Shown in pieces: positions 13,961-14,725 of a stretch of 14,725 nt of DNA; position 1 is the stretch's first letter; each line of letters opens with the position of its first letter. Both the position numbers and the translations under genes were made by a program. The stretch is from an uncultured Hyphomicrobiales bacterium (GTDB lineage Bacteria; Pseudomonadota; Alphaproteobacteria; Rhizobiales; Beijerinckiaceae), in NCBI GenBank assembly GCA_903916165.1, contig CAIWVR010000373.1, positions 1 to 14,725 on the forward strand. The letters are read 5' to 3'. A model generated the notes under the pieces. It did no database searches, had not been told where the DNA came from, and saw only the letters and a list, made by a program, of their open reading frames with translations.

Positions 13961-14725
13961 TTACGCAGTCCAGTATTTTGAAACGCTTGTCGCGACGACG
14001 TCCTCATAGGCGGGCTCGCCTTCGAGAATGCCAACCTCCCGACAGAATTGATTCATGCCCTTCACGAAGTCCGGAGAGATCGATGCATCGTAATAGGGCA
14101 GGTCGCGCGCTATGATCTGCGCGATGAGACCGGTCTCCGTTTCCGGGAACAGCTTTCGCGCCGCCTCCGTCGCCAGAGACACATCGGCCTTCAGCGCCTT
14201 CTGTGTCGCGACGATCGCGCGCACCACGGCCGCAGCGACTTCCGGCTCCTCGGCAATCAGCTTGTCGCTCGCAGCGATGCTCGCCATCGTGTAATTGAAG
14301 CAGCCCTTCGGGCCGTCGCCGCGACGAATGTCGAGCACGACCTTGCCGGCGCCGCGCGTGACCGCGACCTCGGTGCCCATGCCATTGGCCCAGAAGCCAT
14401 CGATCTGTCCTGCTTCGAGCGCCTTGGCGGCGAACAGGCCGAAGTTGACGGTGACACCGGGTTGGATGACGGCGCCGGGCACGGGACCCAGCGTGATGTT
14501 GTCGCGCTCGAGATCATAGCCGCCATTGATGAGCAGGCGCTGCAAGCCCATGTTGACCCAGGGCGCAGCACCGATCTTCTTGCCTTTGAGGATGTCGAGA
14601 TCACCACGCTTGGGATCGAGATCTGCGCGCATCACGAGGAACCAGTACATGCCCTGCGCCTGCGCACAGAGCAGCTTCACACCCTTCCAGTTCGGGAAGG
14701 CCGACAGCGCCGAATGAGCGGAACC
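13961..14725 (-). CDS. NitT/TauT-type ABC transporter substrate-binding protein, 5' end outside window
   Basis: The frame is open to the right edge, so 254 C-terminal residues are visible and the signal peptide is missing. The GTG at 14680 is internal. The fold is the NMT1/SsuA/TauA type (periplasmic binding protein class II). The visible part contains LDILKGKKIGAAPWVNMGLQ, the strand-helix step that follows the first lobe, then ALEAGQIDGFWANGMGTEVA, where the ligand pocket closes. The C-terminal helical part follows (AAAVVRAIVATQKALKAD; FVKGMNQFCREVGILEG). Family members import nitrate, taurine, sulfonates, pyrimidine precursors, hydantoins or amides. The downstream amidase and cupin point to an organic amide. 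Permease and ATPase genes, if they exist, must lie to the right of the window. Confidence 0.9.
   Translation of the reverse strand, partial: GSAHSALSAFPNWKGVKLLCAQAQGMYWFLVMRADLDPKRGDLDILKGKKIGAAPWVNMGLQRLLINGGYDLERDNITLGPVPGAVIQPGVTVNFGLFAAKALEAGQIDGFWANGMGTEVAVTRGAGKVVLDIRRGDGPKGCFNYTMASIAASDKLIAEEPEVAAAVVRAIVATQKALKADVSLATEAARKLFPETETGLIAQIIARDLPYYDASISPDFVKGMNQFCREVGILEGEPAYEDVVATSVSKYWTA

Noticed and set aside
1..14725. CRISPR array, insertion sequence, prophage, toxin-antitoxin or defence system
   Set aside because: No regularly spaced repeats, transposase or integrase motifs, or defence domains were seen in any frame. The Coq10-like gene belongs to the RatA family by fold only.

Overview
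The window looks like a chromosomal segment of an alphaproteobacterium, most likely of the order Hyphomicrobiales (Rhizobiales). The DNA is GC-rich. The E3 dihydrolipoyl dehydrogenase carries the Pro/Lys-rich insert I know from rhizobial E3 proteins. There is an HWE-family histidine kinase, and several Bug/TAXI-type binding proteins of the kind abundant in Bradyrhizobium relatives. The genus cannot be fixed from sequence alone. No rRNA, tRNA, CRISPR array, transposase or phage gene was found.

Region 1 (1-4937, all + strand) is a conserved housekeeping block: the 3' part of the lipoamide dehydrogenase gene, an orphan PAS-PAS-PAS-HWE sensor kinase with its own sigma70-like promoter, lipoyl synthase (lipA), and a Coq10/RatA-type START-domain protein. 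Lipoamide dehydrogenase and LipA are linked by the lipoyl cofactor of the 2-oxoacid dehydrogenase complexes. The kinase sits between them as an apparent insertion. Hairpins follow the dehydrogenase gene, lipA and the Coq10-like gene.

Region 2 (5007-11150) is transport-like accessory sequence. On the minus strand lie a family-1 extracellular solute-binding protein, an MFS permease and two paralogous Bug-family periplasmic binding proteins. On the plus strand is a membrane-anchored TAXI-type binding protein with two membrane segments and a cytoplasmic tail. None of the four binding proteins has a cognate ABC, TRAP or TTT permease within the window. They may lend ligands to distant permeases or act as sensors.

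Region 3 (11151-12218) holds a long non-coding leader with several hairpins, a 70-aa CspA-family cold-shock gene and a textbook intrinsic terminator. Region 4 (12219-14725, minus strand) is a tight three-gene operon that enters from the right edge: a NitT/TauT-type ABC substrate-binding protein (5' end outside the window), a small cupin and an amidase-signature hydrolase, spaced 12 and 8 bases apart. It looks like uptake and hydrolysis of an organic amide.

No demonstrably new system was found. The best leads are the cluster of five binding proteins from four families, the Cys pair shared by the two Bug paralogs, the anchored TAXI protein, and a nested inverted repeat that abuts the ribosome binding site of one binding-protein gene.
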